A stretch of 64,000 bases of DNA, from NCBI GenBank assembly GCA_963783085.1, contig CAWAMJ010000005.1, positions 62,001-126,000 on the forward strand. The letters are read 5' to 3'. Made by a program: the position numbers and the translations under genes. Positions within the stretch are counted from its first letter, which is position 1. Every line of letters starts with the position of its first letter. A model generated the notes under the pieces. It had not been told where the DNA came from, did not search any database, and worked only from the letters and a program-made list of their open reading frames with translations. Positions 1 to 7,912 of the stretch are shown here, one piece after another. Source of the DNA: CAVYUC01 sp963783085. GTDB lineage: Bacteria; Bacteroidota; Bacteroidia; Bacteroidales; Prolixibacteraceae.

Positions 1-1
1 A

Positions 2-316
2 AATCTGCTGGTTCTGGTCGACGATATTGCGCTGCCATTTGGGACTATACGTTTGCGCGCCAAAGGAAGCCCCGGCGGGCATAATGGTTTGCGAAGCATT
101 TCCGATGTGCTCGGTACCAATGATTATGCACGCCTTCGTTTTGGAATCGGAGATGATTTTCGGCAAGGGTTCCAGGTCGATTATGTATTAAGCGACTGGA
201 CAAATACAGAGGAAAAAGCTTTGCCCGGGAAAATTGAAAGTTGTATCGAAATAATAAAAAGTTTCGGGACCACCGGAGTAGATCAGACCATGAACTACTA
301 TAACAAAAGAAAGTAA
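2..316 (+). CDS. pth: Peptidyl-tRNA hydrolase (C-terminal part, 5' end outside window)
   Basis: The frame is open from base 2, so the gene begins upstream of the window. Pth cleaves peptidyl-tRNA released from stalled ribosomes and recycles the tRNA in the cytoplasm. The visible part contains the family motif GSPGGHNGLRSI followed by an RLRFGIG stretch and a C-terminal segment with FVDYVLS-like spacing, all typical of the bacterial Pth1 family. About 104 residues of a usual 185-200 are present. The stop is one base before the next start, so it is probably cotranscribed with the S4-domain gene, a neighbour that also acts on ribosome-associated RNA. Identification is firm; only the start is unknown. 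Confidence 0.93.
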   Translation, partial: NLLVLVDDIALPFGTIRLRAKGSPGGHNGLRSISDVLGTNDYARLRFGIGDDFRQGFQVDYVLSDWTNTEEKALPGKIESCIEIIKSFGTTGVDQTMNYYNKRK

Positions 317-317
317 C

Positions 318-695
318 ATGCCGGAAAGTGTGAGGATCGATAAATGGTTATGGGCGGTACGAATTTACAAAACGCGCAGCCAGGCAACCGAAGCATGCCG
401 AAAAGGACACGTTTCAATTGGGGGGCTGCCGGTAAAACCGTCACGCGAGGTGCACATTGGCGAAACAGTTCAGGTTAGAAAACTTCCGGTGACCAGAAGT
501 TTTAAAGTACTGGCAATTGCCGGAAAAAGAATGTCGGCTAAACTGGTCCCCGATTTTTTGCAGGACGTAACCCCGCCGGAAGAACTGGAATTGCTGAAAA
601 TTCAAAAAGATATGCAGTGGATTTCACGCGATAAAGGAACCGGGAGGCCAACAAAAAAAGATCGTCGCGATCTGGACGATTTCTTTGATGTTTAA
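318..695 (+). CDS. S4-domain RNA-binding protein, Hsp15-like
   Basis: This 125-residue protein opens with the S4 RNA-binding fold (residues about 5-65; RIDKWLWAVRIYKTRSQA) and ends with a basic tail (GRPTKKDRRDLDD). That architecture matches the Hsp15/HslR family, which in Escherichia coli binds stalled 50S subunits carrying nascent chain-tRNA. Placement directly behind pth fits a ribosome-rescue role, which is inference. The ATG is separated from the pth stop by a single base, indicating translational coupling. No zinc or catalytic residues are expected in this family, and none are seen. Confidence 0.88.
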   Translation: MPESVRIDKWLWAVRIYKTRSQATEACRKGHVSIGGLPVKPSREVHIGETVQVRKLPVTRSFKVLAIAGKRMSAKLVPDFLQDVTPPEELELLKIQKDMQWISRDKGTGRPTKKDRRDLDDFFDV

Positions 696-751
696 AATGA
701 AAGCGAATGCTTTTATTTTCCTTTTTTCAGAATTATAAAATTCAGAACTCC

Positions 752-1291
752 ATGTTAATCGCAAAACAAAAACGTAAAGAAAATATCGCAGAATATGTAT
801 TGTACCTCTATCAGGTTGAAGATTTGATCCGAGCTTTTAAGTTTGATATAAAGCTGATAGAAACCCAATTGGTGTCTCGCTATGATGTGGACGAGAAAGC
901 AAAAAAGGAAATTACGTCGTGGTACAAAAATCTACTGCTGATGATGGAAAAAGAAGGTGTTGAAAAGACGGGCCATCTCCAGTTTCTGACGAATTTGATT
1001 AATGACCTGAATGAATTTCATCTGAAACTGATGGATACAGGCGAAGATAAAATGTATGTTTCCATTTTTCAGGCTGTTGCAGGTTTGGTGAATGAGCTGA
1101 AACAAAAAAACAAAAGTGCCGGCAATGATGTACAAATCGCACTCGACGGCATCTATGGCTACCTGTTATTGAAAATTCAGAATAAAAAAATAACCGAAGA
1201 AACTCAATCTGCGGTTCAGCGGTTAAGCCAATGGCTTAATCATCTTTCGAAGCTTTTCAAAGATTACGAATCGGGAGATTTGGAACTTTAA
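752..1291 (+). CDS. DUF4924 family protein
   Basis: A 179-residue, mostly helical soluble protein that resembles the Bacteroidetes-restricted DUF4924 family, whose function is unknown. It starts with MLIAKQKRKENIAEYVLYLYQVEDLIRA, the typical N-terminus, so I chose the ATG at 752. An upstream in-frame TTG at 707 would add fifteen unconserved residues. The rest is charged and lacks signal peptide, membrane segments or metal motifs. In this genome it follows pth and the S4 protein by about 56 bases and is probably the last gene of that unit, since a hairpin lies about 80 bases downstream. Confidence 0.75.
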   Translation: MLIAKQKRKENIAEYVLYLYQVEDLIRAFKFDIKLIETQLVSRYDVDEKAKKEITSWYKNLLLMMEKEGVEKTGHLQFLTNLINDLNEFHLKLMDTGEDKMYVSIFQAVAGLVNELKQKNKSAGNDVQIALDGIYGYLLLKIQNKKITEETQSAVQRLSQWLNHLSKLFKDYESGDLEL

Positions 1292-1370
1292 CTATTTCGC
1301 GGATATCACAGTTTTATTACCGCTTCCGGATTTAATTTTACAAATAAGATTATTAGGCGCCAAAAGAAAA

Positions 1371-1400
1371 GGGCAGCTCAACAGCCGCCCTTTATTAATG
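1371..1400 (+). terminator. Probable intrinsic terminator after the pth unit
   Basis: A GGGC-A-GC / GC-C-GCCC stem with a six-base loop (1371-1390) and one internal mismatch is followed by TTTATT. On the other strand it is preceded by AAAAGAAAA, so it may also act in reverse and end transcription of neither or both flanking units. Stem strength is moderate because of the mismatch. Confidence 0.45.
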
Positions 1401-1650
1401 TTAACCCCCAAACACACAAGCAATACAGAACGTATTGCCCTACAAATGTATAATTAAAATGTAAATTCCCAAAAAAACTTTATAATTTTTTTTTATGAAT
1501 GTACTAAAAAACAATGGTTTTAATTTTATCGTTTTTAGCAGGCGATTTCCCTCTGAATTCCGGAGTTTCCACTGAAATCAGAACTGGCCTTTTTTAAAAC
1601 ATTCCAGAAAAATCCAAAACCGGAAAAAATAAAATACTGGAATCTGATAG
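1401..1650. other. AT-rich intergenic stretch
   Basis: Between the terminator and the amidase stop I see only AT-rich sequence with short homopolymer runs. No ORF, RNA gene or repeat could be supported. The full gene-free interval is 1292-1650. Confidence 0.5.
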
Positions 1651-2685
1651 CTATTTATTGGTTTTGTAATCGGTAACCAATCCTTCGGCCAGCCAATTGG
1701 CAACCGCCTGGCGGTTGTTGGTAACGATAAAACGCTGTTGGTCGCGGAGGTGGTTAATGTTGCCTAATTCAATATAAACGGCTGCCGGATAAGTATTTTT
1801 CACTACGTATAAATTACGGTTTGAAACGGTGCCGTGATAACCTCGTCCCGGTTGATACCTGTTGTATTTTTCGCGAAAAGTATTATACAGTGTTTTCGCG
1901 GCTTTTTCGCCGGTACTGCTTCGCTTGTCGTGATAAAAAAACACATCGATGTTTTCTCTCCGGCTTCTCGAATCGACGTGTATGACAATCATTCGCTGGA
2001 ATTTTCCTTTATTTTCCATATAAAGGTTATTCACTGCATCGGTTCTCTGACGCAATCTTTTTAACTGGTTCAATGGTATCTTATCGTTGTAATAGCAAAG
2101 TTCGTCTTTATCGGATTTTAAATAACTTTCATCACGGATACCGTCGTCCGGATCGCGCGTAATCATATAAACAACGGCGCCTTTTTCGATTAAACTGCGT
2201 GCCAGGCGTAACGTAACATCATAAGCATATTCATCTTCGCACAAAAGGTTGTTGTTGTACTTGGCAATTGCTCCGGGGTCGGGGCCGCCGTGCCCTGAAA
2301 TCAGGTAATAAACAGCTCCTTTTAATTCGCTTCCGGTAATTGTTACGTCGGCATATTTTTTCCCGAAAATATCAAAGTGCATAACGGCAGCCGAACCGGA
2401 ACCAACCGCCGGATTTTCAGAACGGACTTCAGGTAAAAAGTAGGTCATGCCGGCATACAACGAATTATTTTTTCCCAATTTGTTTTTGTTCAGTTCGATA
2501 AATGAACTTAAATAATCAGTAACCGGTAAACCATACCGTGCAAGCAAGGCATAAATACCATCGCCTTTTTGGGCAACAACTTCCTGCTTCTGGGCATTGG
2601 CCGGGAAAGGATTTATTAACCCAGCCAAAAAAAATGCTAAAAAAACCGTCGTAATTTTTTTTATATGTAAGTTTGAACCCAACAT
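1651..2685 (-). CDS. Secreted N-acetylmuramoyl-L-alanine amidase (Amidase_3)
   Basis: A 344-residue zinc amidase that cleaves the bond between N-acetylmuramic acid and the stem peptide of peptidoglycan. A signal peptide occupies residues 1-31 (hydrophobic core, ending PANA). Residues 33-86 look like a LysM-type segment (GDGIYALLARYGL ... YFLPE). The Amidase_3 domain follows: zinc ligands are likely H132 in SGHGGPDPGA, E150 or E152, and H236 in IHVDSR, with catalytic E306 in YIELGN. The domain order signal-LysM-amidase is common in Bacteroidetes cell-division or turnover amidases. It is transcribed alone and divergently from the 5'-nucleotidase pair. Confidence 0.9.
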   Translation of the reverse strand: MLGSNLHIKKITTVFLAFFLAGLINPFPANAQKQEVVAQKGDGIYALLARYGLPVTDYLSSFIELNKNKLGKNNSLYAGMTYFLPEVRSENPAVGSGSAAVMHFDIFGKKYADVTITGSELKGAVYYLISGHGGPDPGAIAKYNNNLLCEDEYAYDVTLRLARSLIEKGAVVYMITRDPDDGIRDESYLKSDKDELCYYNDKIPLNQLKRLRQRTDAVNNLYMENKGKFQRMIVIHVDSRSRRENIDVFFYHDKRSSTGEKAAKTLYNTFREKYNRYQPGRGYHGTVSNRNLYVVKNTYPAAVYIELGNINHLRDQQRFIVTNNRQAVANWLAEGLVTDYKTNK

Positions 2686-2762
2686 GTAATTTTCAGATTT
2701 ATTTTCTTTTAAAAAAATACAAGCACTAAAATAATTGTTAGTTTTAATAATACCTGTCCTTA

Positions 2763-3527
2763 ATGCAACGATCTTTCAGCTACATATTGTTGATAACTTC
2801 TGTTTTTCTTTATTTTTCGTGTAATACGAAAATCCTGCGCACCAATGTTGAAGCAAAAAATATTGCGGTTTCCGACAGCATTTCTTCGCTCGACAGCCAG
2901 GTGGTTGAAGTTTATCTTCCTTATAAAAAAATGTTGGAAAAAGACATGTCAAAGGTAATTTCCATTTCAGAAAAAGAGATGATTAAAAATAAACCTGAAA
3001 GCAGTTTAACCAATTTTTTAGCGGATTTGCTGCTTTACGAGGGAACAAAGGAAGCAAAATCGAAAAATCTGAACGTGATACCGGAGATTTCTTATTTTAA
3101 CTACGGCGGAATCAGGACATCTCTTCCTGCCGGTGAAATAACTGTAGGGAAAATTTATGAACTTATGCCGTTTGAGAACGAAATGGTTTATCTGAAATTA
3201 AGCGGCGGGCAAATACAGCAGTTCCTGAATAATATTGCTGAGAAAGGTGGAAGTAGCATTGGCGGCGTGCGTTTTTCAATAAAAAACGATAAGGCAACCA
3301 ATATTGAAGTAGCAGGTAATTCGCTGGAGTTGAGTGCTGATTATTGGTTGGTGACCAACGATTATGTTGCGGGAGGCGGCGATAATATGGATGTTCTGAC
3401 GCAACGGAGTGAACTTATCAACAGCGGTGAAAAAATTCGGGATGTAATAATCGGTTACCTTGAGGAGAAACAGCAGAACGATGAACGGTTGCAGGCAACA
3501 AAAGACGGGAGGATAAAATATGAATAG
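2763..3527 (+). CDS. 5'-nucleotidase C-terminal domain lipoprotein
   Basis: This 254-residue lipoprotein (signal with YFSC, Cys20 as lipidation site) corresponds to the substrate-binding C-terminal half of a periplasmic 5'-nucleotidase (5_nucleotid_C). Diagnostic parts are FNYGGIRTSLPAGEITVG, the E-L-M-P-F-E-N segment, and YVAGGGDNM near the end. In most bacteria this half is fused behind a calcineurin-like phosphoesterase. Here the catalytic half is the next gene, overlapping by eight bases, an arrangement typical of Bacteroidetes. The two products probably act together in the periplasm to dephosphorylate nucleotides. Confidence 0.88.
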   Translation: MQRSFSYILLITSVFLYFSCNTKILRTNVEAKNIAVSDSISSLDSQVVEVYLPYKKMLEKDMSKVISISEKEMIKNKPESSLTNFLADLLLYEGTKEAKSKNLNVIPEISYFNYGGIRTSLPAGEITVGKIYELMPFENEMVYLKLSGGQIQQFLNNIAEKGGSSIGGVRFSIKNDKATNIEVAGNSLELSADYWLVTNDYVAGGGDNMDVLTQRSELINSGEKIRDVIIGYLEEKQQNDERLQATKDGRIKYE

Positions 3528-4431
3528 GAGAAATTTTATTCGGAAAATAAGCACGGGTGCCGTTGGTTTTACGATCGGAGCGCTGCCCTATCATTTGCTG
3601 GCTGCCGATGATTATACAACCATTTCTATTTTACATACCAACGATATTCATGGTCACATAGAACCTTTTTCGGAGACAGACCCTGTTTTTGCCGGAAGGG
3701 GCGGAATAGCAAGGATTGCTGAAATAGCGAACCATTACAGGAACATCAATTCCAACACCTTGCTGCTCGATGCCGGCGATATGTTTCAGGGCACTCCCTA
3801 CTTTAATTATTACAAGGGGAATTTAATTCTGAAGGTCATGAGTGCGGCCGGTTATGATGCCGGAACACTCGGAAATCACGAATTTGACAATGGACTCGCC
3901 GGAATCCTGGAACCACTTCCCAATGCAAAATTTCCACTGATCAATTCAAATTACGATTTTTCTGATACGATTCTGAACGGGAAGTTTCCGAGGTGGAAAA
4001 TTTTCAGGCGCTCAGGAATCAAAATCGGGGTGTATGGTTTGGGAATCGAGTTAAAAGGTTTGGTGGATGAAAAGAATTTTGGATATACCCAATATTTGGA
4101 TCCTTTGAAAGTGGCTGTGGAAATGGAATCGTTTTTAAAAAATGATAAAAACTGCGATCTTGTGATTTGTTTATCGCATTTGGGGCTGAGATACAAAGAA
4201 GAAAAAATCGACGACCTGACAGTTGCATCGGAAACTTCATTCACCGATTTAATTGTAAGTGCCCACACCCACACTTTTTTGGAAAATCCCATTCAGTTAA
4301 AAAATAAAAAGGGAATGCAGGTAATTATCAACCAGGCCGGCTGGGGAGGATTAATGGTTGGTAAAGTTGATTTTATTTTCGGGCGGGCCCGGAGAAACAA
4401 GAAAATTGTTTATGCTGAAAATTTAAAATAA
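3520..4431 (+). CDS. Metallophosphoesterase, catalytic half of split 5'-nucleotidase
   Basis: A 303-residue calcineurin-like phosphoesterase. The N-terminus MNRRNFIRK is a twin-arginine-like signal. Metal-binding motifs are in order: HTNDIHGH (residues about 39-46), LDAGDMFQG, TLGNHEFDNG, a later LSHLG and SAHTHTF. These are the five conserved blocks of the 5'-nucleotidase catalytic domain. It overlaps the partner gene by eight bases (ATGAATAG) and its stop abuts the lnt start, so the three genes appear cotranscribed. The split pair matches the domain order reversed relative to the fused enzyme. Confidence 0.9.
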   Translation: MNRRNFIRKISTGAVGFTIGALPYHLLAADDYTTISILHTNDIHGHIEPFSETDPVFAGRGGIARIAEIANHYRNINSNTLLLDAGDMFQGTPYFNYYKGNLILKVMSAAGYDAGTLGNHEFDNGLAGILEPLPNAKFPLINSNYDFSDTILNGKFPRWKIFRRSGIKIGVYGLGIELKGLVDEKNFGYTQYLDPLKVAVEMESFLKNDKNCDLVICLSHLGLRYKEEKIDDLTVASETSFTDLIVSAHTHTFLENPIQLKNKKGMQVIINQAGWGGLMVGKVDFIFGRARRNKKIVYAENLK

Positions 4432-6027
4432 ATGACCCGTATTTTTCGAGTTCTTCTTTCAATTCTTTCCGGTGTTTTGTTAAGCCTGGCATGGCTTGGC
4501 TTCCCTGGTTGGACTTTATTTGTTGCCTTTGTGCCGCTGCTTTTTATCGAACAGTATTTTGTTGAAAATCAATTGCGTTACAAAAGCATTTCTTTTTGGT
4601 GGTTCGCATTTTTTACATTGCTTGTCTGGAACATTCTTACCACCTGGTGGATTGTTTACGCAACTTTGGTGGGGGCTATTCTGGCCATTGTTGCCAATGC
4701 TTTCCTGATGTCTTTTTTCTGGTGGCTGGCTCACCTGGCACGTCGTAAATTCAAATCTGATTTAGGATATCTGGCGCTGGTTGTTTTCTGGCTTTCTTTT
4801 GAATATTTCCATTTTCACTGGGATATCGAATGGCCCTGGCTGACTTTGGGAAACGGTTTTGCCAACAACATAAAAATGATCCAGTGGTATGAATATACCG
4901 GATATTTGGGAGGAACACTCTGGATTCTCGTTTTGAACATTCTCTTTTTCAGGCTATCACAGGTTTTTATTGGGAAAAGCGAAAAACGATCTGCTTTCTT
5001 TCCGTCAATAATAATTGTGCTGTTGATTGTTGTTCCGCTTGTTGTTTCGCACAGCATTTACAATCATTACACAGAAAAAATTGCACCTAAAAATATCGTC
5101 ATTGTACAGCCTAACATCAATCCCTATTCCGAACGATACGATACTGCAGCTGAAAATGAAAAGCTGGAGAAATTCATTCGGCTTGCAGAAACCAAAGCTG
5201 ACGATAGCACCGATTTTATTATTGGGCCTGAAACGGTATTCGAACGCGCGGGCGACTGGAACGAAAATCAACTTAAACTGAACCATCAGTTTCGCAGTTT
5301 GGCGAACTGGTTGATGAAGTACCGGAATGCACAACTGGTTTTTGGCGTATCATCCAGTAAGATATACCCCGATAAAAATTCGGCGCCTGTTACAGCACGC
5401 GCGCACGACAACATCGTTTATGATGTTTTTAACACAGCCATTTTCATTGGCAGAGATGGCAATGCCCAAATTTATCACAAATCAATTTTAGTACCTGGAG
5501 TTGAAAAAATGCCGTTCACCAATTACCTGAGTTTTCTTCGTGAAATAGCTATTAATTTGGGCGGTACTTCAGGAAGTTTAGGCAGACAGAAAGAACCTTC
5601 CTTGTTTACTTCGAAAGACGGCACCAAAGCTGCACCCGTAATTTGTTATGAATCAATATTTGGAGAATATATCACGAAGTATGTTAAAAAAGGCGCAGGA
5701 CTTATTTTCATCATTACAAACGACGGTTGGTGGCGCAACACACCGGGTTATAAACAGCATATGTCTTTTGCGCGTTTAAGGGCAATTGAAACCCGGCGGA
5801 GCATTGCCCGGGCAGCAAACACCGGAATTTCCTGTTTTATAAATCAGCGGGGAGATGTTTTCCAGCCAACAACATGGTGGACAGAAACCGCGATTAAAGG
5901 CGCTGTCAATGTAAATAATGAAATAACTTTTTACGTGAAGTACGGAGACTATATTGCCCGAATTTCATTGTTGGTGGCCGGTTTGCTGGTATTGTTGCTA
6001 ATTTCCCGAAGTTTCATGAAAGGATAA
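4432..6027 (+). CDS. lnt: Apolipoprotein N-acyltransferase
   Basis: Lnt adds the third acyl chain to the N-terminal cysteine of lipoproteins at the periplasmic face of the inner membrane. The 531-residue protein has about six N-terminal membrane helices (residues 5-215), a nitrilase-like periplasmic domain (about 220-500) and a last helix. The catalytic triad is visible as E267 (GPETVF), K350 (YHKSILVPG) and C405 (VICYES). Its length is standard. The ATG follows the phosphoesterase stop with no gap, which implies coupling. The two upstream genes include a lipoprotein that is itself a likely substrate. Confidence 0.93.
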   Translation: MTRIFRVLLSILSGVLLSLAWLGFPGWTLFVAFVPLLFIEQYFVENQLRYKSISFWWFAFFTLLVWNILTTWWIVYATLVGAILAIVANAFLMSFFWWLAHLARRKFKSDLGYLALVVFWLSFEYFHFHWDIEWPWLTLGNGFANNIKMIQWYEYTGYLGGTLWILVLNILFFRLSQVFIGKSEKRSAFFPSIIIVLLIVVPLVVSHSIYNHYTEKIAPKNIVIVQPNINPYSERYDTAAENEKLEKFIRLAETKADDSTDFIIGPETVFERAGDWNENQLKLNHQFRSLANWLMKYRNAQLVFGVSSSKIYPDKNSAPVTARAHDNIVYDVFNTAIFIGRDGNAQIYHKSILVPGVEKMPFTNYLSFLREIAINLGGTSGSLGRQKEPSLFTSKDGTKAAPVICYESIFGEYITKYVKKGAGLIFIITNDGWWRNTPGYKQHMSFARLRAIETRRSIARAANTGISCFINQRGDVFQPTTWWTETAIKGAVNVNNEITFYVKYGDYIARISLLVAGLLVLLLISRSFMKG

Positions 6028-6059
6028 AAAAAATCCGCACCAATTCCGTTTGCGTAAAA

Positions 6060-6176
6060 CCCCTGATGAACAGGATTTGAGCGCCCGGCCGTTCAGACTT
6101 CCAATGGTCTTTCGACTCATCCCGATTCCTCGGGACTACAAGGCCTGTCTTAGCGACCGCTGAGCTAACTCGGTTT
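6060..6176 (-). other. Degenerate tRNA-like sequence
   Basis: On the minus strand the sequence from 6175 begins AACCGAGTTAGCTCAGCGGT, which looks like a tRNA acceptor 5' strand and D-arm. It then reads GGCCTTGTAGT, like an anticodon stem-loop. It continues into a CCCGA/TCGGG hairpin and an AGAC/GTCT hairpin before a T-arm-like CTCAAATCCTG near 6075. No matching acceptor 3' strand is present, and the total exceeds a normal tRNA by about 35-40 bases. I read it as a tRNA relic, possibly with an inserted hairpin repeat. It is not a supported functional tRNA. Confidence 0.35.
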
Positions 6177-6583
6177 AATAAATACTGTTGAGTTTACCAA
6201 CTGTTGAATCGATGCGGACAATATCTTTATTCAATGAACATTCTTTTATACAGCCAAAAATAATCGGAACACTCATTATATCCAAATTTTTATCGACCTT
6301 TAAGTGGAGTCTCCAGGTAAATATTTCTGATACAATATATTAAAAAGATAATTTATTGTTGTCTGCCCCATTTTCAACCAGTCATATTTAACAAATAAAT
6401 GCCTAAAACCTGTTGTAAAAAGAACAGGCAGGTTGAAAAGCACAGGTGTATAAAGCCAATCCTGTTCACCGTTTATTCGTACACATTAAAAAGGTTTATA
6501 AAACGTTAAATTAGATTATTTATAAATTGGGGATTGTTACAACACAATCTTCTTTTTGGCATGTCTGCGTTTAAATAATTATC
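6177..6583. other. Long intergenic region upstream of the rnf operon
   Basis: About 400 AT-rich bases between the tRNA-like relic and the rnf promoter candidate. I found no supported ORF, tRNA or clear repeat. It could hold a leader or regulatory sites for rnf, but nothing specific can be pointed to. Confidence 0.4.
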
Positions 6584-6591
6584 TAAATTTG
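6584..6591 (+). promoter_or_regulatory. Candidate -7 box of the rseC-rnf operon
   Basis: TAAATTTG matches the Bacteroidetes -7 consensus TAnnTTTG. Transcription would start near 6598, about 19 bases before the proposed ATT start of rseC. I could not find a well-spaced -33 element, so confidence is moderate. Confidence 0.4.
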
Positions 6592-6616
6592 CAACCTGGA
6601 AATAGCAAAAAATAGA

Positions 6617-7036
6617 ATTACGAAAACAAATATCCGACATAAAGCTTTTGTAAAAAAAGTCGCTGAAAACTCTGTGACAGTGTCCATTATAAACGAGTCC
6701 GCATGTTCTTCCTGTCATGCAAACGGTGCATGTACCATGGCCGATGTTAAAGAAAAGGAAGTAGAAGCCAGCGGTTTTAGTAAAACCTATACAGCGGGGG
6801 AGGAAGTAATCGTTCTTTTCCGGGAATCTCAAGGTTTTCTCGCTCTCTTTTATGGGTATGTGTTACCGTTTATTTTTGTTTTCCTGGTGTTGATCGTAAG
6901 CTTTTCTTTAACAAATAATGAAGCGGTTTCCGGATTGTTGTCATTAGCTGTTTTAGTACCCTATTATATAGTATTATATTTTTTTCGTCATTTATTAAAG
7001 AAAACATTTCAATTTGAAATTGAAGAAAACAGGTGA
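6617..7036 (+). CDS. rseC: RseC/MucC family protein (SoxR-reducing system / Rnf-associated)
   Basis: A small membrane protein found at the head of Rnf operons. Cysteines in ESACSSCHANGAC (likely Fe-S or redox ligands) precede two membrane helices (residues about 80-125) and a charged tail. The only common start codon in frame is a GTG at 6674, which gives 120 residues and cuts into the family's N-terminal strand. In-frame translation upstream gives HKAFVKKVAENSVTVSI, which matches the usual RseC N-terminus, and the first plausible start there is an ATT at 6617 (139 residues). It lies four bases before rnfB and belongs to that operon. Confidence 0.75.
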   Translation: MTKTNIRHKAFVKKVAENSVTVSIINESACSSCHANGACTMADVKEKEVEASGFSKTYTAGEEVIVLFRESQGFLALFYGYVLPFIFVFLVLIVSFSLTNNEAVSGLLSLAVLVPYYIVLYFFRHLLKKTFQFEIEENR

Positions 7037-7039
7037 TAT

Positions 7040-7909
7040 ATGAGTATGACCGTAATATATACAATCGCTACATTAAGTATTATTGGAACTGCTGCTGCCG
7101 TGGTCCTGTATTTTGTAGCTCAGAAATTTAAAGTGTATGAAGATCCCCGGATTGACCAGGTGGAGGAAGCTTTACCCGCCGCAAATTGTGGTGGTTGCGG
7201 ATTTGCCGGTTGTCGTGCTTTTGCTGAAGCCACGGTAAATTCTAGAGATTTGGCAGAACTTTTTTGTCCGGTTGGAGGTAACGACACTATGACCGACGTT
7301 GCGAAGATTCTGGGGCTTGAAGCTGTGAAACAAGATCCGCGGGTGGCATTTATCCGTTGCAACGGAACCTGCGATCACCGGCCCAAAACCAGCTTGTTCG
7401 ACGGGGCAACAACCTGCGCTGTCGAATCGTCGGTTTACAGCGGCGAATCAGATTGCCAGTACGGTTGTTTGGGCCATGGCGATTGTTACGACGCCTGCGA
7501 TTTTGATGCGATCGATCTTCGCGCCGGGTTGGGCGTGCCGTTAATTATTGATGAAAAATGTGTGGCTTGCGGCGCCTGCGTGGAAGCTTGCCCGAGGGAC
7601 TTAATTGAATTGCGCAAGAAATTTCCGAAATACAGAAAAGTGGTTGTTGCTTGCCGGAATCAGGACAAAGGCGGTGTGGCACGAAAAGCCTGCAGCGTTG
7701 CTTGTATCGGTTGCAGCAAATGTGAGAAAGAATGTAAATTCGATGCCATTACCATAGAAAATAATCTGGCCTTCATCGATTCCGATAAATGCAAATTGTG
7801 CCGGAAATGTGTTCCGGTATGTCCTACAAACGCCATTCAGGAACTAAATTTTCCACCCCGGAAAATCGTCAAAGAAGAAAAAGAAGAGTGTAGTACAGCT
7901 AATTCATAA
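7040..7909 (+). CDS. rnfB: Electron transport complex subunit RnfB (iron-sulfur)
   Basis: RnfB accepts electrons from ferredoxin and passes them into the membrane Rnf complex. The 289-residue protein starts with one membrane anchor (residues 5-27). It then has the Fe-S domain CGGCGFAGCRAFAE with a further Cys in LFCPVGG, then several cysteine clusters, including CVACGACVEACP and CKLCRKCVPVCP, which are [4Fe-4S] ferredoxin motifs. An extra CSVACIGCSKCEKEC cluster lies between them. The ATG is three bases beyond the rseC stop. Second gene of rseC-rnfBCDGEA. Confidence 0.95.
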   Translation: MSMTVIYTIATLSIIGTAAAVVLYFVAQKFKVYEDPRIDQVEEALPAANCGGCGFAGCRAFAEATVNSRDLAELFCPVGGNDTMTDVAKILGLEAVKQDPRVAFIRCNGTCDHRPKTSLFDGATTCAVESSVYSGESDCQYGCLGHGDCYDACDFDAIDLRAGLGVPLIIDEKCVACGACVEACPRDLIELRKKFPKYRKVVVACRNQDKGGVARKACSVACIGCSKCEKECKFDAITIENNLAFIDSDKCKLCRKCVPVCPTNAIQELNFPPRKIVKEEKEECSTANS

Positions 7910-7912
7910 AGA

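Noticed and set aside
3520..4431. The phosphoesterase as a broken 5'-nucleotidase
   Set aside because: The separate catalytic and C-terminal genes with an eight-base overlap are a normal Bacteroidetes arrangement.
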